Source: Opisthocomus hoazin (lineage: Eukaryota; Chordata; Aves; Opisthocomiformes; Opisthocomidae). Taken from it: a stretch of 64,000 nt of DNA. Shown piece by piece: positions 60,187-64,000 of this stretch; the first letter of the stretch is position 1; each line of letters begins with the position of its first letter. The stretch covers positions 76,622,504 through 76,686,503 of the forward strand of contig NC_134414.1 in the NCBI RefSeq assembly GCF_030867145.1. Reading direction: 5' to 3'. The notes under the pieces are model-generated. The model worked only from the letters and a program-made list of their open reading frames with translations, had not been told where the DNA came from and made no database searches. Both the position numbers and the translations under genes were made by a program.

Positions 60187-60949
60187 ATGGAGCTGGGCCC
60201 GGGGCCCTGCGCGCTGCCCCCCGCCGCCGGGACCGGGACCGGGTCGGCGGCGGCGGGGGGACCCTGCGCCGAGATGCTGCAGGTGGCGGAGGAGGCCTTC
60301 CGCGGCGGCAACTTCGAGCTGGCGGCCGAGATCTACGGCTCGGAGCTGGCGGGGCTGCCGCAGCCCGAGCGGGGCCTGTGCCTCCGCCGCGCCGACGCGC
60401 TGGCCAGGGCCGGCCGCATGGCCGAGGCGCTGGACGCCTACGGCGCGGCGGCGCGGCTGGGGCGGCTGCGGCCGGAGGAGCTGCGGGAGCTGGCCGAGAG
60501 CTTCGCCCTCAGCATCCGCGACAAGGAGCTGCGCCTCCCGCCCTGGAGCGGCGGCGGGGCGGAGGGCGAGGCGCTGGGCGACCCGCCGTGCTGCCGCCCC
60601 CCGGAGCTCTTCGCCTGCCCGCTGTGCCGGCGGCTGCTGTGCGAGCCGGTCACCCTGCACTGCGGGCACACCCACTGCCGCCGCTGCGCCGAGGAGCCCG
60701 GCGACTGCGGCCGCTGCCACCGCCCGCGGCGACCGACCGCCGAGACGGCCACCGCGACCCCCGCCGCCGCCGCCTCCTCGCCGCCGCTCGCCGCCCGCCC
60801 GCGGGTCAACGTGGTGCTGGGCAGCCTGCTGCACAAGTGGTTCGGCGCCGAGAGCCGGGCGCGGCGGCTCCGCGCCGAGGGGGACGCGCTGCGGGAGCGG
60901 CAGGAGCTGCCGGCCGCGCTGGAGAAGTACAACCAGGCCCTGGAGATGG
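60187..60949 (+). CDS. LONRF2: LON peptidase N-terminal domain and RING finger protein 2, first coding exon
   Basis: LONRF proteins are predicted RING-type E3 ubiquitin ligases with TPR repeats, a second RING and a C-terminal LON-substrate-binding domain; only the N-terminal 254 codons are here. Residues 28-95 form a TPR-like helical pair (AEEAFRGGNFELAAEIY, RADALARAGRMAEALDAY). Residues 144-177 form a RING with all eight ligands: CPLC, then C-G-H, C-R-R-C and C-G-R-C. The family motif RVNVVLGSLLHKWF follows, then the start of a second TPR (ALEKYNQALEM). The donor is GATG|GTGAGC at 60950, with phase 1. ATG 60187 is chosen because the TPR start lies just after it and the codons upstream are low-complexity GC-rich sequence, although the frame stays open from 59803. 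The position downstream of CHST10 favours LONRF2 over LONRF1 or LONRF3. Confidence 0.85.
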
Positions 60950-63900
60950 GTGAGCGGCCGGGCGGGGGGGGCGAGGCGAGGGCAGCGCTGTACCCCCCCC
61001 CCCCCATCCCCCCCCCCATCCCCCCCCCCATCCCCCCGGAGCAGCGGCCGGGCGGGGAGGGGGTTGGTGGTGAGCGGTGGGGGAGGGCACCCGGGGGAAG
61101 TTTTAAGAATGAATCCTCCCCGCCCCCTCCCCCAGGGCGAGCGGCTATTTTTGATGCCGCTGTTATTTCTGTCCTTGCTCGGAAGGTGCCCGGCGTTTCG
61201 CTGCCTGCAGTCGATGACTCATTATGCAGCATTTCTAGAGAACCCGCTTTTGCTATTTGTGGGGAAACCATCTTTTCAGCGAAGGGCACGCGGCAGTGGT
61301 CGCGGTCAGCCCTGCCGCGGCGCCGTGGAAGAAACGAAGCGGGTGGCTGGGGTGCACTCAGCGGCGGGCAGCCGCGTCGGCAGCGAGACGTGGCCGCTGG
61401 AAGCACTTAACGCAGTGCCAGCAGGCGTAAAGCCTCAGAAATTTCCTTTGCTCTTGGGCTGTGCGAAACCTTCAAGGTAAATCCGCCTTGTGGCTGGCGG
61501 GGGCCGTCCGCCCGTGCTGGGAGCGTAACCTCCTCGTAGGCGTGCGGTGTTTCCGCGTGCGAAGCGTGGGTCCGAAGAAAAACGGCTCGGTCTGCCTCCC
61601 GCCTCCGCCAAACCGAAGGCAGCCTCTGTGTATCAGAACGGGGTTGTTTTCCGTCTCTGCGCCGAGTAGTAGGTGGATCCCGCTCGCCGGGTTGTAGCCG
61701 TGTAGTAGTGCCTGCGTGCGCGCTCGGCGGGCGGCGGGAGTAGCTACAACGCCCGCGGAGGGGGGGGCCGGGGTCTCGGCAAACCCCCCCGGGATCCGCT
61801 GGCGTGATGGTGTCCGGTTTAACGGGAGAGGATGGGGGGGGAGGGACCCCGGTCGGGTTAGCGGGGACGAAACCCTGCGGGTGAATCCCTGCGGAAGGCA
61901 AGTGTAGAGAAAACTTGAGTTTCCCTCTGGGGGAGAGCTCCTTTCCTACTTGGAGTAAAACCGCTTTCCTTGTTCGTAGTTCTTACATCTGGGGATAAAT
62001 GGCTGTGATTTTTATTATTATTTTGCTGGCTGCTGTGGAGAGAAACACACCGTTACGCCAGTCCATTTCTTGCCGTGGTTGCTCGATGGGCGTCTGAGAG
62101 ACGAGAGTGTGGGGTGGGGTGGTGTAGCCTGCTGTCGCCTTGCAGCTGATGCTGGCCGTGGAAAACGTCACTTCTGCTACGTATTCCGCTCTTCACAGCT
62201 AGACGTGACAAGTTTTCAGTCCTAGCTGAGTCCTCTCTGTAAAACTCTTACGCGGTTTAGCTGAAGTAATCTCTGTGAAAGTAGGGCAGGACGGAGAGCC
62301 CGAGGAGGAAGGTGAGGCGGAGGGAGAGGAGAGGCGTGTGATGTAGGTCACCGTCGGGTACAGCGAGTTTTCAGTCGTGGAGCCTCTTGGTGTTTTAGGG
62401 TTCAAGGTCCCGCTGCTGGGGCAAATAACTTCTGGTCAATGAAATAAGCGCTTGACGTTTTCGAGGAGTGTTTCTCATTGTTGCTTCTTCCTGTGCCTGC
62501 ACTGGGGTGAAAGGAGAGGGAAGGCTGTAGTGTGCAGGGCTGGTCCTTCCCCCTCCTGTCCCTGCAGCGTGTACCTCCAGCTGTGCCTCAGGGTCTCCAG
62601 GTAACTCCCTCGCAGGGTCTTTATTTCTGTCTTCTGTGACTTCCCGAGCACTCTGGAAGTCTGGTCAGAAACTCCTCGCTCTGTCAGTGACGCTAAAATT
62701 GCTTAATAAGACTCTTTTAATTCTAATTAAAAATAATAGCAGGTATCTTGCTAGCTTTTGAAATCCTAAAACTGTAGGCTGACACGTTGTACCTTCCCGG
62801 TAGCGGATTCAAATTCCGGTTGCTGAAGGACAGCCCACCCCCCAGCCCTTCACCTTTTTTCCCCCGTTTTGTGCGTGCCGATGCTGTTTCTCACAGGTTG
62901 AACTGCCGTCTGAGCCTTGTGTTCTGAAATTCTTACCACAGACTCATCAGGTACTGCCTTTTGGCTTGCTGGAGTTGCCTTCTTGCTTTCCAACCCAGTA
63001 CTGCGGTACATAGGAGGAAAAAAACCCCAAAAGATGTGTGTTTTCTAACTGTTCAGTACTTCTTAAGTGTTAGCATGTGGGGAGCTTGAAAAGCTTGTGA
63101 GCCACTGTCAGGTATTTAAGATTTTTAACGTATGAGAAAGTAAGTGCTTTTTTTTAACCTCCAAATGCTTATGTAGCACTACTGAGAGTGAAGGCCGTGG
63201 GTTATCCTTTCAGTTTCTTTTAAGAGACTGAAGGCACATGAACACATTGATTATACAATTGCTGTATAAAGTCAGGTGAAACTCCAGGCTTCTTGGCAGG
63301 ACGCACGGTTCAGTGGGATTTTTTTTACTGGTGTTTCTTGCAGATTACTTTCCTGCTCTGTCTGCAACAACTGGCTTTGCATGATGTAATATTAAAGCAA
63401 CTTTTCCAGTTACCAATTACTTCTCTCATTCTGGTTGCAACCTTTTCTGTCTTTTGCATTTCAGTTCTCAAGGTGCTTCACGTCTAAACTATAAAAGGCT
63501 CCTGTCATGGAGCCAGTACACTTTTATTTCCAGTACAGTCTGGAATATCTGCTCCTTATTTCAGATCTTGGAAGAGGTCTGCATGCCTTCAAGCTGTCAA
63601 CTTTTTCCAGTAGAACTAGTTAGTCTTGCAAAAGCTTACTCTTAGCAAGTATTATGTTCATCTTTTTATCCTTAACTATCGGATCTATAATGCCACTGCT
63701 GCTCCCGTGTTTGCTTGGATAGCCTGCTGTGGATTCAGGTGTGGCTGTGTGGGGGTTTTTGTTGTGCTTTTTAAGAAAATCAGCTTTTCTATTTGATCCT
63801 TCTAGTCCTCTTGAGATGCCCACAGCTTGGTCATCTCTGCTGTTTTAAACAAAGTCGCTAGCCTTTTTGCTGCCGTAGACATTGGAATAGATCCCTCGTT

Positions 63901-64000
63901 ATTGCAAGGTATCTGATTACCAGAGCTTCAAAGCAAGCACGTGTCGGGCTGCTTGAAAGGAAGCATTTGTTTCCAGCTGGATCGCTCTTTGTGCCAAGCT
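60950..64000 (+). other. LONRF2 intron 1 (continues past window end)
   Basis: No further LONRF2 exon was found: no TPR, second RING or LON-like peptide appears in any frame. It begins with GC-rich sequence including a C-tract array at 60993-61037, then becomes ordinary. No repeats recognised. Confidence 0.6.
60993..61037. repeat. Poly(C)-AT tandem array
   Basis: Runs of 13, 10, 10 and 6 C separated by AT or the like, forming a 12-bp tandem pattern just 44 bases inside LONRF2 intron 1. The opposite strand is a string of G-runs suitable for a G-quadruplex. Confidence 0.9.

Larger units (their letters stand above)
59350..61600 (+). promoter_or_regulatory. LONRF2: CpG island / promoter of LONRF2
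   Basis: Very GC-rich, CpG-dense sequence covering the region upstream of, and including, the first exon. It contains GC boxes (GGGCGGGGCGGCG near 59807-59819), runs of 12 G (59602-59613) and 17 C (59748-59764), and CACGTG E-boxes at 59515-59520, 59800-59805 and 59834-59839, with another just outside at 59337-59342. There is no TATA box near the start. The promoter is therefore probably a broad CpG type that E-box factors could act on. Confidence 0.75.

Noticed and set aside
59668-60834. 388-codon minus-strand open frame over LONRF2 exon 1
   Set aside because: Antisense shadow of a GC-rich coding exon; low-complexity Arg/Gly/Ala/Pro content, no domain.
60438-61406. 322-codon minus-strand open frame
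   Set aside because: Also antisense to LONRF2 exon 1 and its C-tract; few stops because of GC richness.
62800-62830. TTCAAATTCC string resembling a tRNA B box
   Set aside because: No matching A box or cloverleaf pairing around it.

Overview
This is vertebrate nuclear DNA and almost certainly from a bird. It carries at least ten fragments of CR1, the dominant avian LINE, with the typical 8-bp tail repeats (ATTCTATG / ATTCTGTG). It also carries long terminal repeats (LTRs) of types I recognise from bird genomes, compact introns of about 2-3 kb, and two CpG-island promoters. The species cannot be fixed from sequence alone; the LTR types suggest a neoavian bird. No bacterial, phage, CRISPR or plasmid features are present.

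Two protein-coding genes are supported, both on the + strand. CHST10 (HNK-1 sulfotransferase) is complete in its coding part: a CpG-island first exon near 14.5-14.75 kb, possibly a second noncoding exon near 15.6 kb, and five coding exons at 19880-19979, 22720-22817, 25405-25639, 28287-28392 and 30238-30775. These join in frame to 358 codons plus stop. Its 3' UTR probably ends at about 32.1 or 32.8 kb. About 29 kb downstream lies the CpG-island promoter and first coding exon (60187-60949) of a LON/RING-finger protein, called LONRF2 from its TPR-RING-TPR layout and its position after CHST10. The rest of that gene lies beyond the window. The CHST10-LONRF2 head-to-tail order matches the order I recall for human chromosome 2.

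Layout: 1-13.7 kb is intergenic with CR1 fragments and two LTR pieces; 13.8-15.4 kb is the CHST10 CpG island; 15.4-32.8 kb is the CHST10 body with one intronic CR1; 32.8-59.3 kb is intergenic. That intergenic part holds a U2-snRNA-like fragment (36.94 kb), a 1.09-kb solo LTR (40.0-41.1 kb), an old CR1 reverse-transcriptase fossil next to a 2.1-kb opposite-strand CR1 (43.3-46.6 kb), and two diverged copies of an approximately 400-bp repeat (54.5 and 58.4 kb). From 59.35 kb to the end are the LONRF2 promoter, exon 1 and part of intron 1.

The two genes do not form a pathway. CHST10 is a Golgi enzyme that sulfates the HNK-1 glycan; LONRF proteins are predicted RING-type ubiquitin ligases. I found no convincing new biological system. 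The most useful second-look items are the CAG-repeat upstream ORF in the CHST10 first exon, short upstream ORFs in both leaders, a complete first RING in this LONRF2, the E-box cluster and C-tract array around its first exon, the U2-like fragment, and the uncharacterised 57.1-58.8 kb repeat/ORF region.
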